Positions 51,315 through 59,998 are shown, counted from the stretch's first letter. The stretch is 64,000 nucleotides of DNA from CAYVIB01 sp964451365 (GCA_964451365.1 CAYVIB010000004.1:1-64000); one strand, 5' to 3'. The notes: generated from the sequence alone by a model not told the origin. Made by a program: numbers and translations.

Positions 51315-51683
51315 TCACGCCAACGCTTCCCTGATGGCCGCCAGTAATTGCTCGCCCGGAAAGGGCTTTGAAATCCAGGCAATTGCCTTTACCTCTTTCA
51401 TATACCTGTGATAATCGTTTTCATCGTAGGCGGTCATAAATATCAACGGCGTTTCTATGCCGTCGCGACGCAACCGCCGGGATAGCTCAAGCCCCGAAAT
51501 ACCGGATAGATGCACATCCAGTATCAGGCAGGCGCCAATGGATTCGGCTGTGGCGGCAAGCATTTCCTCGGCGGAAAAATACGTTTCCGTTTGATAACCC
51601 GCGGCGCGCAGCAAACGCTGTAACGCCAGGTTCATATCAGCGTCGTCTTCCACAACAATAATGGGAGAGCCAGGACCAGTCAC
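51315..51683 (-). CDS. Single-domain response regulator (CheY/FixJ-receiver type)
   Basis: A 122-aa stand-alone receiver. IIVVEDDADM holds the acidic pocket, Asp56 (ACLILDVHLSG) is the phospho-acceptor, Thr84 and Lys106 (WISKPF) complete the switch. No output domain is present. It may act as a phosphate sink or protein-protein switch for the adjacent kinase. It lies between the FixJ-type gene and the sulfatase operon on the same strand. Confidence 0.9.
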   Translation of the reverse strand: MTGPGSPIIVVEDDADMNLALQRLLRAAGYQTETYFSAEEMLAATAESIGACLILDVHLSGISGLELSRRLRRDGIETPLIFMTAYDENDYHRYMKEVKAIAWISKPFPGEQLLAAIREALA

Positions 51684-51801
51684 TTTCTGTCTGGCAGGGA
51701 AGATGGAAGTAAAAACATTTGTAATGCTTCCTGTGTTATATCAACGGATATACTCAGGTGAAAAGGTGCTGGTGTAAATTGGACCAGGGTGCAGAAGCCC
51801 C

Positions 51802-51815
51802 TGCCCTTTGGTGCA
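51802..51815. promoter_or_regulatory. Second copy of the TGC-CTTTGGTGCA motif
   Basis: TGCCCTTTGGTGCA lies 119 bp upstream of the lone receiver start and directly after the FixJ-type gene. A half site (GGGTGCAG) is 12 nt away. It matches 13 of 14 positions at 51242-51255. Confidence 0.4.
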
Positions 51816-51816
51816 A

Positions 51817-52470
51817 TCAAGAGGAAAATTCAGAGGGAATGCGTAAATTTTTTTGGGTTTCACATAAATTCAGGTGAACGGCAATCTGTACCAGTTCGGC
51901 GAGAGAGTTGACACACATCTTGGCCATAATGCTTGCCCGGTGAGCCTTGACAGTTCTTTCGCTGGCGAAAATATCCGCCGCTATCTGTTTGTTGAGCCTA
52001 CCCGCGACTATTCCGTCAAATACCTCCAGCTCCCGCGGTGACAATGTCGCATACATCTCCCGCCAGGTGGAAATAAGTTCATGTCTGCCACAGGTTTCAG
52101 CCTGTAGCATGAGCGCATTTTTTACGACCGCAAGCAGCTCTTCCTGTTTCACAGGCTTGGAAAGGAAGTCCACGGCACCGGCTTTCATCGCCAGTACCGC
52201 CTTGGAAATATCCGCGGCACCGCTAAGAAATATGACCGGCATCGAATTCATGCGTCTGTGCAGGACTTCCTGCAGTTCCAGCCCGTTGGGGCCAGGCAGA
52301 CGGTAATCCAACAAGATACAACCCGGTCCGTCATCGGCGGCCCGCAACAGGAATTCAACCGCGCTGGGGTAGGTTTTGACATTATAGCCGGTCGCCGTTA
52401 GTAATCTCGCCAGGGCAACCCGCAATGCTTCGTCGTCATCAATAATATGAATATGTGGTGTTTGGGACAC
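51817..52470 (-). CDS. FixJ/NarL-type response regulator
   Basis: A 217-aa regulator with GTG start; AGAGGTG lies just upstream and the preceding 32 codons of open frame have no support. The receiver has Asp55 (CILLDYRLPGPNG) and Lys105 (DFLSKPVKQ). The C-terminal LuxR-type DNA-binding domain is LSPRELEVFDGIVAGRLNKQIAADIFASERTVKAHR in two parts, residues about 145-190. It is 35 nt downstream of the kinase gene, its obvious partner. Confidence 0.92.
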   Translation of the reverse strand: MSQTPHIHIIDDDEALRVALARLLTATGYNVKTYPSAVEFLLRAADDGPGCILLDYRLPGPNGLELQEVLHRRMNSMPVIFLSGAADISKAVLAMKAGAVDFLSKPVKQEELLAVVKNALMLQAETCGRHELISTWREMYATLSPRELEVFDGIVAGRLNKQIAADIFASERTVKAHRASIMAKMCVNSLAELVQIAVHLNLCETQKNLRIPSEFSS

Positions 52471-52505
52471 AAGGGCACCTCTATTAATTGGGATAACCTC
52501 ATCCG

Positions 52506-53963
52506 CTATACAATCTGCAAGGTAAACTGAAAAGTCGCTCCTCCGCCTGTGTTGTTTTCCGCCCATATTTTTCCTTTATGTGTCTCGATAATGGAACGGC
52601 AGATAGCCAACCCCAGACCCATGCCATCTTTTTTGGTGGAATAGAAAGAATTGAAAATTTTTTCCGCGCTCTCCAGCGCAATTCCGTTCCCCCGATCCGA
52701 GACAACAACCGAGATATTGTGCGTATCCCAGCGCAACGTCCTGACGGTCAGCAAACGATTCGAAGCGGGCAGGTCATTCATGGCATCCATACCGTTGACA
52801 AGCAAGTTCAGCAATACCTGTTGCAGGTAGATCTGGTCCCCTCTTACCAGGGGCAAGCCGGGATAAAACTCTCTACGAATTTGTATTCCGCGCAACAGTG
52901 CGTCACCGTGGATCAGCCGAAGTGTCGCGGATATAGTTTCATTAATATCCACCGACTGCAATTGCATGTCGCGGCGGCGCAGAAGCGCGCGAATACGGCG
53001 TATGGCCTGGTCCGCGCGGGAATTGCTTTCCCCGATATCGACAAGAATCTGGCGAATTTCGTCCAGCGGCGGATCACCTTGGTCGATCAGCATTTGCGCG
53101 GCATAGGCATTCGCCATGATGGCGGCGACCGGCTGGCTGATTTCATGAGCCACCATCGCCGTCAGTTCGCCGGCCACCGCCAGGCGCAACGCATGGGCCA
53201 AATGTTGCTGGGCTTCCTCCGCTTTTTTCCTATCGCCGATGTCTCTTCCTATAGCCTGGAATTCGACAATCTCTCCTCCCTTTCCGTAAATAGGATAGTC
53301 GACCCAGTGATGCCAGCCGATTCCGCCGTCGGGCAGCAGAACGTGATGTTCCGAGGAAAGCTGCGTACCCTTTTCCGCCACCAGGGCGATATGCTGCAAT
53401 GCTTTCAGGCGACCGGATTCCGGAAGCAGATCCAGGAATTTGCTGCTGATCAGTTCCTCCCGTGTTTTGTCGAAAAAGCGACAATAGGCTTCGTTGACAA
53501 AGGTGAGCGTGGTATCCGGCAGGTAACGGCAAATAAGGTCACTTTGGGATTCAATAAGTTGACGGTATTTTTCTTCGCTCGCTTTCAGCCCGGCTTTTAT
53601 CCTGCGCATTCGGCGCCGTTGCAACATAAGATGGCCGATAAGCAGCCCTTGCAACATTAAAATCAACGATATGCCAAGCGATGCGTTGCGATGCCTAGTC
53701 CATAACTCGGTCCATAAAGTGGATTCGCGAAAACTTATATCGCTGTTGGGAGGCTGGTGGCGCTTATTAACATTCCATCGCCGCAACTGTCCCTGGTTGA
53801 ATAATAATTTATCTCCGCCGGTTTTCACTAGCCGCGGTTCGATCCGTTCATCATAAAGGCGCGCCAAGCTGCGCGCCGTATCCGCCCGCGCGGGCAAGAT
53901 CACGCAACACAGCACCAGGATAGCGACCAAAAATTTTAAAGCCACCTCTGTCGACAAACTCAT
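52506..53963 (-). CDS. PAS sensor histidine kinase with shortened periplasmic domain
   Basis: A 485-aa kinase. The start at 53963 gives a signal/TM (residues 8-27); the longer frame adds only 14 unsupported codons. A periplasmic stub of about 65 residues contains LRRWNVNKRHQPPNSDISF, which resembles the very end of ABC-type substrate-binding sensor domains, whose main body is absent. TM2 (SLGISLILMLQGLLIGHLML) is followed by PAS (about 125-245), then HisKA of the FixL/DctB type (MVAHEISQPVAAIMANAYAA, His near 272) and HATPase (LLVNGMDAMNDLP; SDRGNGIALE; GMGLGLAICRSI). It forms a two-component set with the two genes downstream. Confidence 0.88.
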   Translation of the reverse strand: MSLSTEVALKFLVAILVLCCVILPARADTARSLARLYDERIEPRLVKTGGDKLLFNQGQLRRWNVNKRHQPPNSDISFRESTLWTELWTRHRNASLGISLILMLQGLLIGHLMLQRRRMRRIKAGLKASEEKYRQLIESQSDLICRYLPDTTLTFVNEAYCRFFDKTREELISSKFLDLLPESGRLKALQHIALVAEKGTQLSSEHHVLLPDGGIGWHHWVDYPIYGKGGEIVEFQAIGRDIGDRKKAEEAQQHLAHALRLAVAGELTAMVAHEISQPVAAIMANAYAAQMLIDQGDPPLDEIRQILVDIGESNSRADQAIRRIRALLRRRDMQLQSVDINETISATLRLIHGDALLRGIQIRREFYPGLPLVRGDQIYLQQVLLNLLVNGMDAMNDLPASNRLLTVRTLRWDTHNISVVVSDRGNGIALESAEKIFNSFYSTKKDGMGLGLAICRSIIETHKGKIWAENNTGGGATFQFTLQIV

Positions 53964-54506
53964 TTTCCCGTCTTGTTTGCCTCCTCGCAAAACGCCTGAT
54001 AACACTGACAGCCCGTTGAAAATAGGCTGTCCCCTTTTTCAACCCACGAAACGCAAAAGTGTGATTGATGGTCCGGCTGTCCGGATTTTTTCACGCAAGT
54101 ATTTTTACAGGGAAAATTCTTGTTATGAACAGCAATTGTCCCGGGAGGCTTAATCACTGCTCATAATGACGGCTTTTTCAGCGATTACGTTTCTGGCATT
54201 TCCGGACTGTAACCACGGCGTCATATTTTGCCATGTAAATCCGAAAGCGCATCCGCGCAGAAATCCAATCTGGTTAAGCGCGGAATTCACAAAGCAAAAA
54301 ATAATAAAACGCTACGTCCGAGAATGCCAGATAAATCATCTGTTTTACAGTCTACACCATAAAAAAATTCATGACGATGAGCTATAAAAACCACTCTTTT
54401 TTCTTTGTGTCGTCAAAACCAGTTGTTTTCTTCCCTTTGGTTCAATTCTTTTTGGCCCCTTGCCACTGGTATACTCGAAAAAATCTCTTAGTAAGGGGAG
54501 CGAATC
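53964..54506. other. Intergenic region, about 540 bp, no gene seen
   Basis: This separates the minus-strand kinase from the plus-strand DUF4136 gene and must carry both promoters. A hairpin GACAGCC/GGCTGTC (54007-54031) followed by CCCCTTTTT is the only structure seen. Confidence 0.5.
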
Positions 54507-55106
54507 ATGAAAAACCTGGCATTTCTTCTGTCGTCGGTTGTTGCATTTTCCCTTGGCGGGTGTTCCAACAACGTTCGTTACGATTCGGATTATAAATCCG
54601 ACATTAATTTTTCAGATTTCAAAACCTACTCCTGGCACACCGGCAACCATCATAACACCGCCACTGATCAATATTTCGCGAATGACATCGTGGACGATCG
54701 TATCAAAGCGAGCATCGAGAATGAGCTTTCCAGCATGGGTTATCAAAAAGTAGCCGGCGGCGAGAGTGATTTCCAGGTTAATTATTCTGTTACAACGGAA
54801 GACAAAGTCGACATCCGCACTTACAACACCTACGGTGGATTTGGGCCCGATTGGGGCTATGGCGGCTTCTATTATTCGCCTTACTATTATTATGGAGCCG
54901 GCTACCTGGATTCGGAAACGGAAACCCGCATTATCCCCTACGTACAAGGTACGTTCGTGCTGGATGTTATCAATAATGATGACAAGCTGATCTGGCGCGG
55001 TACCGCCGAGGGAAAAATGACGAAGGAGGAACTCTCGCCAGAGGAACGCGACGACAAGATTCAGGAGATTGTGGGCAATGTGCTTTCCCGGTTCCCGCCA
55101 ACATAG
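54507..55106 (+). CDS. DUF4136 family lipoprotein
   Basis: A 199-aa lipoprotein; AAGGGGAGCG precedes the ATG. Lipobox SLGGC. The mature part has the DUF4136 pattern: INFSDFKTYSWH near the start, then IVDDRIKASIENELSSMGYQKV, SDFQVNYSV, a Gly/Tyr-rich loop (YGGFGPDWGYGGFYYSPYYYYG), and GTFVLDVINNDDKLIWRGTAEG. The family is found in the envelope with no known activity. Two more genes follow on the same strand at 33 and 49 bp, suggesting a small operon. Confidence 0.88.
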   Translation: MKNLAFLLSSVVAFSLGGCSNNVRYDSDYKSDINFSDFKTYSWHTGNHHNTATDQYFANDIVDDRIKASIENELSSMGYQKVAGGESDFQVNYSVTTEDKVDIRTYNTYGGFGPDWGYGGFYYSPYYYYGAGYLDSETETRIIPYVQGTFVLDVINNDDKLIWRGTAEGKMTKEELSPEERDDKIQEIVGNVLSRFPPT

Positions 55107-55139
55107 ATCACGCCAGCGTAAACGGACAAGTCCGGTTCA

Positions 55140-55580
55140 ATGAAAAATCCGTCATACAAGGCAATGCATTATTTTGAGCAGTTGGTTCTGGCGATCCTGA
55201 TCAGCACGATGGCATTCAGTGTTTTACTTGCCACCTATCTGTCCGTCTATTCTATTTACCTGAATGTGTTCGTTGCCGGCCTGCACATTGCTCCCGCAGG
55301 AAGCCAACTGGCCATCCAGCACGCTTTGTACAATCTCTATGGCAGTTTCCTGACAATTCTGCTTGGTCTCGAGCTGATCAACACCGTTAAAATATATTTC
55401 AGGGAAAACCATGTAAAAGTTGAATCCATACTCGTTATTTCGATTCTCGCGATCGCACGTCACATTATTCAACTTAACCTGGAATCCATTGAGCCCATGC
55501 TCCTGATCGGACTCGCTTCGGTACTTGGGGTGGTGATATCGGGTTATTTCGTCCTGCGTAAGAATATTCATACTATATAA
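55140..55580 (+). CDS. PsiE-like small membrane protein
   Basis: A 146-aa protein with four predicted TM helices (LVLAILISTMAFSVLLATYLSV; LYNLYGSFLTILLGLELINTV; ESILVISILAIARHII; PMLLIGLASVLGVVISGYFVL). The LELINTVKIYF and AIARHIIQLNLE segments match the phosphate-starvation-inducible PsiE family. Function is unknown. It lies between the DUF4136 and 217-aa genes. Confidence 0.82.
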   Translation: MKNPSYKAMHYFEQLVLAILISTMAFSVLLATYLSVYSIYLNVFVAGLHIAPAGSQLAIQHALYNLYGSFLTILLGLELINTVKIYFRENHVKVESILVISILAIARHIIQLNLESIEPMLLIGLASVLGVVISGYFVLRKNIHTI

Positions 55581-55629
55581 AGGTTCCGGAGACGAACAAC
55601 GTGCACATGAGCAGACAAGGAGAAAAATC

Positions 55630-56283
55630 ATGAGAGTGTTAACAGGCTGCAAGCTATTACTGTTGATATTTTTACTGTTTCCAATATTGCGATCGCCAAA
55701 CGCTTCTGCCGCCAATATGCGGTTTTTGAGTGATTCAGTATTTTCCGAATTGAACAAGGAGGAGATTGAATCCCTAAAAAATTCCGTTGGTGACGCGATG
55801 GACGAAGTACCGGACAGGAAAGTCGTTTACTGGAAATCCGAATCCAGTACCGCAACAGGCAAGTTCAAAACCCTGTTTACCCATACCATGGACGATGCCA
55901 CATGTCGCCGCACTGTTTTTTCGCTTGCACGTGAACACCGGCAACCGGAACTGTACCAGTTCGATGTCTGCAACCGGGACGGTCAATGGCACCTCATGGA
56001 AACACCGGCGGCCCGCTTCTCCAATGCGGATTGGGACCTGATGACCGCCAGGGTCCAGGAGGCGTTACGGTTCGACGGCGAGGGCCGGCCATTTTCCTGG
56101 CGCAACAAAACGACGGGAAATTCCGGCGTGATTGTGCCTATGCCCGTTAAACAAGCGGGGAAAAAATCCTGTCGTGAGCTGGCGATTTCCATTTCCGATC
56201 AGGCTGGCCAGACATCCAACGGCGCTTATCTTTTCTGTCGCACTTCCAACAACGAATGGGAAAGGGTGATAGAAGAACCATAG
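55630..56283 (+). CDS. Exported protein, surface-antigen-like C-terminus
   Basis: A 217-aa protein with signal peptide (LLLLIFLLFPILRSPNASA); GGAGAAAA precedes the ATG. Two weakly similar halves each run LS..E...L...V..A, then W(K/R)..., then a C-R-x-x motif (TCRRTVFSLAR; SCRELAISIS). The second half, ALRFDGEGRPFSWRNKTTG, resembles the C-terminal module of 17-kDa surface antigens. This assignment is by pattern only. It is third in a small envelope operon. Confidence 0.7.
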   Translation: MRVLTGCKLLLLIFLLFPILRSPNASAANMRFLSDSVFSELNKEEIESLKNSVGDAMDEVPDRKVVYWKSESSTATGKFKTLFTHTMDDATCRRTVFSLAREHRQPELYQFDVCNRDGQWHLMETPAARFSNADWDLMTARVQEALRFDGEGRPFSWRNKTTGNSGVIVPMPVKQAGKKSCRELAISISDQAGQTSNGAYLFCRTSNNEWERVIEEP

Positions 56284-56315
56284 CCAGGATATTGCCACAA
56301 TTAAATAGCGGTTCT

Positions 56316-56336
56316 CCAAGCCAGCGTTTGGCTTGG
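56316..56336. terminator. Hairpin after the envelope operon
   Basis: CCAAGCC (56316-56322) pairs with GGCTTGG (56330-56336), followed by CGTTAAAAAGG. It lies 32 nt after the stop of the 217-aa gene and may terminate it, but the U-tract is poor. Confidence 0.4.
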
Positions 56337-56447
56337 CGTTAAAAAGGTTTGAAGCAGCAATACTTGTTGCCGTGTTTTTCGCTGCTCCAAACGTTTTAAC
56401 CGTGTCCCCTTTGTTATCGAACTTCCCATTAGTGTGAAATATTCGGG

Positions 56448-57239
56448 CTAGGCAGCGAGAATTTTCTCCAACGCCACCTGATCCGGCCCGACAAACGCCG
56501 GCGCCTCGCGCGCATCCGCCAGGCACTGCAACAATTGGTGAGTCATGCCAAAAGCCGGCGGAAGATGACTGCCCAAAATGGTTTTTATATCCAGCGACCG
56601 CAATTTTCCCAGCGCCACCAGCAGTTTTTCCGGCGGAATTTGTTTTAACCACGGCGCGTCCACTCCCGCCCATGCAATACATCCTTCGCGCAAGACCGGC
56701 ATCGGAATATTGTTGGCGGTTTCGTATGGTACATCCAGGATTGCGCCGAAGCAGTCGGAACTGAACAGGCAGCGGGCTTTTTCATCGTAAAGCGCCATGG
56801 TTTCCGGCGCGTCGTAGCTGGGTGGTGTGATTGCCAGCAGGCGCCGGTCGCCGATATCGAACCGCTGCCCGGCATTGAGCAGAAAAACACGCTCCGCGGG
56901 AATGCCCTGCATCGCAAGTTTTCCCATGCCCAGGTAGTTCGTTATTACAATCGCCCTGGGGGCGGCTCGCAGTACCGCGTGCAGGTTACCGATATGGTCG
57001 GCATCGGCGTGGGTAATCCAGATCCAGCGTAAATCCGCGGGATTGGTGACATCCTTCAGCGCGCGCATAAACTCCCCCTCCAGTGCCGCCAGGCCGGTAT
57101 CCACCAACACCGGTTCGCGGGCGTGTATGACAAAGGCATTGACAGGCAATACGCCAAAACCCGGCACCGGCAGGCAGGACGTCAATGCGGTTATTTCTTC
57201 GGCTACCGGTTTGGTGCCGATAAAAGCAGGTCCATTCAT
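56448..57239 (-). CDS. MBL-fold metallo-hydrolase
   Basis: A 263-aa cytoplasmic protein. The metal motif is WITHADADHIGN (H-x-D-x-D-H; the first position of the usual HxHxDH pattern is kept, the second His is replaced by Asp), preceded by VLVDTGLAA and followed by SSDCFGA and a late LGSHLPPA His. This resembles flavodiiron/ODP-type MBL folds. Hydrolase or oxygen-binding activity cannot be chosen. It is divergent from a TetR gene with an operator between them, so it is probably the regulated target. Confidence 0.85.
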   Translation of the reverse strand: MNGPAFIGTKPVAEEITALTSCLPVPGFGVLPVNAFVIHAREPVLVDTGLAALEGEFMRALKDVTNPADLRWIWITHADADHIGNLHAVLRAAPRAIVITNYLGMGKLAMQGIPAERVFLLNAGQRFDIGDRRLLAITPPSYDAPETMALYDEKARCLFSSDCFGAILDVPYETANNIPMPVLREGCIAWAGVDAPWLKQIPPEKLLVALGKLRSLDIKTILGSHLPPAFGMTHQLLQCLADAREAPAFVGPDQVALEKILAA

Positions 57240-57268
57240 CTTCTACTCCAGTTAATGAAAGCAAGGTT

Positions 57269-57320
57269 AATTTGGATGAACATAGATGTTCACTTAATTG
57301 GAAGCTTAATCATCCAAATT
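57269..57320. promoter_or_regulatory. Operator region between MBL hydrolase and TetR gene
   Basis: TGAACAT-AG-ATGTTCA (57277-57292) is a 7-2-7 palindrome. It lies inside a larger perfect inverted repeat, AATTTGGATGA (57269-57279) and TCATCCAAATT (57310-57320). Both are in the 109-bp divergent intergenic region and fit a TetR dimer site. Confidence 0.7.
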
Positions 57321-57348
57321 CTTCTTGTCAACAATTAATTAAACGGTT

Positions 57349-57948
57349 ATGTTTACCCAAATGAAAAAACGTAAATATAACCAGATCCGCCGGGCGGAAA
57401 CCCAGGAGCAGACCCGCGAACGCATCGTCGAGGCGGCGATGCAGCTGCACGAAACCGTCGGCCCCGCCCACACCAGCATCAAAGCGGTGGCGGAACAGGC
57501 CGGGGTGCAGCGCCTGACGGTTTACCGCCACTTTCCGGATGACTTCAGCCTGTTCCAGGCCTGCACCTCCCATTGGCTGGAACTAAATGCCCCGCCGTCG
57601 CCGAATGATTGGCACGAAACGGGCGACCCATGGGAGGCGAGCGGAACGGCATTGAATGCCTTCTATCGCTACTATCGGCGGACACAAAATATGTGGACCG
57701 CCTCCTACCGCGATGTGGATCAGGTACCGGCACTGCAAGGGCCCATGCAGGAGTTCGAGCGTTATCTCGACCAGGTGAGGGACGACCTGGCAAACAAATG
57801 GAAGACAACAACCTTGAACAAAAATGCGCTCAGGAAAACCCTGCGCCATGCCTTGCGCTTCGGCACATGGAATTCCCTGCAAAAAGAAAAATTGAATGAC
57901 GTTCAAAAAACTGACCTGGTTCTTTCATGGTTGAAGGGGCTGTTGTAA
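57349..57948 (+). CDS. TetR/AcrR-family repressor
   Basis: A 199-aa regulator. The N-terminal helix-turn-helix is ERIVEAAMQLHETVG...TSIKAVAEQAGVQRLTVYRHFPDD. The C-terminal ligand domain is helical and Trp-rich (WLELNAPPSPNDW, NMWTASYRDVDQVPALQGPM). ATG 57361 is an alternative start; neither has a clear Shine-Dalgarno. It is divergent from the MBL-fold gene and probably represses both genes until an unknown ligand binds. Confidence 0.9.
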   Translation: MFTQMKKRKYNQIRRAETQEQTRERIVEAAMQLHETVGPAHTSIKAVAEQAGVQRLTVYRHFPDDFSLFQACTSHWLELNAPPSPNDWHETGDPWEASGTALNAFYRYYRRTQNMWTASYRDVDQVPALQGPMQEFERYLDQVRDDLANKWKTTTLNKNALRKTLRHALRFGTWNSLQKEKLNDVQKTDLVLSWLKGLL

Positions 57949-58042
57949 CAGTATTACCAGAACCTATCGCATAATTATGAAGGTTGATTTTTAGCCCAGA
58001 TCAGGTACAAGGACAGCACCATCAAGCAGGATAACGAGGACC

Positions 58043-58732
58043 GTGAACAAGCTGAATTTGTTAATCATTGAAGACAATCTGACGATCGCACGTCAGTTAA
58101 GTGAATTTTTTGAAGGCCTGGGCTGGGAAATCGACCATGCCACCACGGGCCGCCAGGGAATTAACCTGGCGCTCGAACATATTTATGACGTGGTGGTACT
58201 GGACATTAACCTGCCGGACACAAACGGATTCACTGTTTGCAAAGAAATAAAACAAGCGGCGGCGGTCAACCTGCCGATTCTGATGCTGACAGCGAGGGAC
58301 GCTTTTGAAGACAAGGCGCGGGGCTTCGGCCAGGGCGCGGATGATTATGTCACCAAACCGTTTGAGTTCAGGGAACTGGCATTGCGCTGCGGCGCGCTCG
58401 CCCGCCGCAACCAGTTGCATCAAAACAAAATCATTACTGTTGGCGATTTGGTTATAGACCGGCCCCGGCGAATTGCCGCGCGGGAAAACCAGCCGCTGAC
58501 ACTGACCAAAATCGGCTTCGATATACTTGCCGCGCTCGCGGAGGCTTATCCCCAGGCGGTCACACGAACCAACCTGATCCATAGTGTGTGGGGCGGCGAT
58601 CCGCCTGACAGCGACGCACTGCGCGCGCACATTTACAGTTTGCGCAACGCACTCGATAAACCTTTTGGAACTCCCATGCTGAAAACAATCATTAATGTCG
58701 GCTATAAGCTTGTACTCAACGATGAAGCGTAA
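58043..58732 (+). CDS. OmpR-family response regulator
   Basis: A 229-aa regulator with GTG start preceded by GAGGACC. Receiver: acidic pocket IIEDN, phospho-Asp54 (VVVLDINLPD), Lys105 (DDYVTKPFEF). The C-terminal winged helix ends LRAHIYSLRNALDKPFGTPMLKTIINVGYKL. It overlaps the kinase gene at 58722 by 11 nt. The set resembles QseB/PhoP-type systems; the signal is unknown. Confidence 0.92.
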   Translation: MNKLNLLIIEDNLTIARQLSEFFEGLGWEIDHATTGRQGINLALEHIYDVVVLDINLPDTNGFTVCKEIKQAAAVNLPILMLTARDAFEDKARGFGQGADDYVTKPFEFRELALRCGALARRNQLHQNKIITVGDLVIDRPRRIAARENQPLTLTKIGFDILAALAEAYPQAVTRTNLIHSVWGGDPPDSDALRAHIYSLRNALDKPFGTPMLKTIINVGYKLVLNDEA

Positions 58733-59969
58733 ACCAAGCCTTAAACAGCGCGTGTTTTTGATTTTCGGCGGCTTTACCTTTCTGCTGACGCTTCTGTATT
58801 CCGGTGCAAGTATATTGGTCGCCTACGTTGTGGAAGACCAGGTGCTGGAAAACATTCTGGCCCGGGAAGCAAATTACATCGAGAACGTTTATAAAAGGAC
58901 GGGGCGCGTTACGCAGCCACGAGTGGACTATATTGTGCTTTACGAAGATCCCCGGCAGGCGCCGGATGAAATAACCCGCGCCTTGTCCGCCCATTCCGAT
59001 GCAGGCGAAGTCTTCAGCCGCTCGGGCAGGCACTACCATATCCATACGCTGTATATGAACGAAGAGAAACATCCTTTCCTGGTCGCCGATGTCACCCCGC
59101 TGCTCGCGGTGCGCAATTTGTCGAGCGATATCCTGGTGGTCTTCGGCCTCGCGCTAATTATCACTATGGCACTCGCCATCTGGTCTTCCTACCGCATCAC
59201 GCTTCGAACCGCGCACCCGCTACTGGCGCTGAGCGAGGCAGTCAAGCAACAACACGAGCGGGACGGCCGGATACAGTTGAATTACCCGCCCACGGACAGG
59301 GAAATTCAGTTTCTGGGCACCACGATTGAAAACACGCTGAACCGGTTAAACTCCGTACTGAAACGCGAAAGTGAATTTAACCGCGATCTCAGCCATGAGT
59401 TGAGAACGCCTCTCACCATTCTGTTGAACACCTTGTCACTCGGCAAAACCCGACCGCTGACGCCGGACGAGTTCGAGCAGATCAATGATACCGCCGATGC
59501 AATGAATCGGATTGTAAGCACCCTGCTCACACTTGCGCGGTCGGAATCCTTTTCCAGCGATGTTTTTTCCTTGAGAGCGCTTATAGAAGAGTGTGTTCTA
59601 TCGCTTCATGCGAAGCTGGAGGAAAACCATTTCGACACCGTGGTGGAGGTTGACGATATTGAAGTTGCCGGCAACCGGCCGCTGGCCGCACTGGCGATAA
59701 ATAATTTGATACTGAATGCGGTTAACCATGCATCGCAACCGGTCCTGCGCATTCGCCTGGAGAAACAGACTCTGGTATTTGAAAATTCCTCCGACACTCC
59801 GGCTCATACCGACCCAACCCAAGCGAAGACCAAACATTCCCGAAGCGAAGGGTTTGGCCAGGGGTTGTTCCTCGTCAGACGCATCCTGGAGACGCTTAAT
59901 TGGATGCATGAGGTCCACTTCGGGAACGGCTGTTTTCGCTTTTCAATAGCGCCTACTTTACCAGGCTAA
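58722..59969 (+). CDS. Sensor histidine kinase, partner of the OmpR-type regulator
   Basis: A 415-aa kinase starting MKRKPSLKQRVFLIFGGF inside the end of the regulator gene. TM1 (about 12-36), a periplasmic domain of ~110 residues, TM2 (ILVVFGLALIITMALAIW), HisKA with FNRDLSHELRTPLTILLNT. The HATPase N box is ALAINNLILNAVNHA, but the G1 box that is normally DxGxG reads FENSSDTP, while G2 (GFGQGLFLVRRIL) is present. Such G1 variants occur in some QseC-like kinases; reduced ATP binding is possible. Confidence 0.9.
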   Translation: MKRKPSLKQRVFLIFGGFTFLLTLLYSGASILVAYVVEDQVLENILAREANYIENVYKRTGRVTQPRVDYIVLYEDPRQAPDEITRALSAHSDAGEVFSRSGRHYHIHTLYMNEEKHPFLVADVTPLLAVRNLSSDILVVFGLALIITMALAIWSSYRITLRTAHPLLALSEAVKQQHERDGRIQLNYPPTDREIQFLGTTIENTLNRLNSVLKRESEFNRDLSHELRTPLTILLNTLSLGKTRPLTPDEFEQINDTADAMNRIVSTLLTLARSESFSSDVFSLRALIEECVLSLHAKLEENHFDTVVEVDDIEVAGNRPLAALAINNLILNAVNHASQPVLRIRLEKQTLVFENSSDTPAHTDPTQAKTKHSRSEGFGQGLFLVRRILETLNWMHEVHFGNGCFRFSIAPTLPG

Positions 59970-59998
59970 ACCTCTGTAGGGCGATGAGATGGTGACAA

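Noticed and set aside
54166..54387. Possible small gene upstream of the DUF4136 gene
   Set aside because: No ribosome-binding site, no signal peptide and AT-rich intergenic composition.
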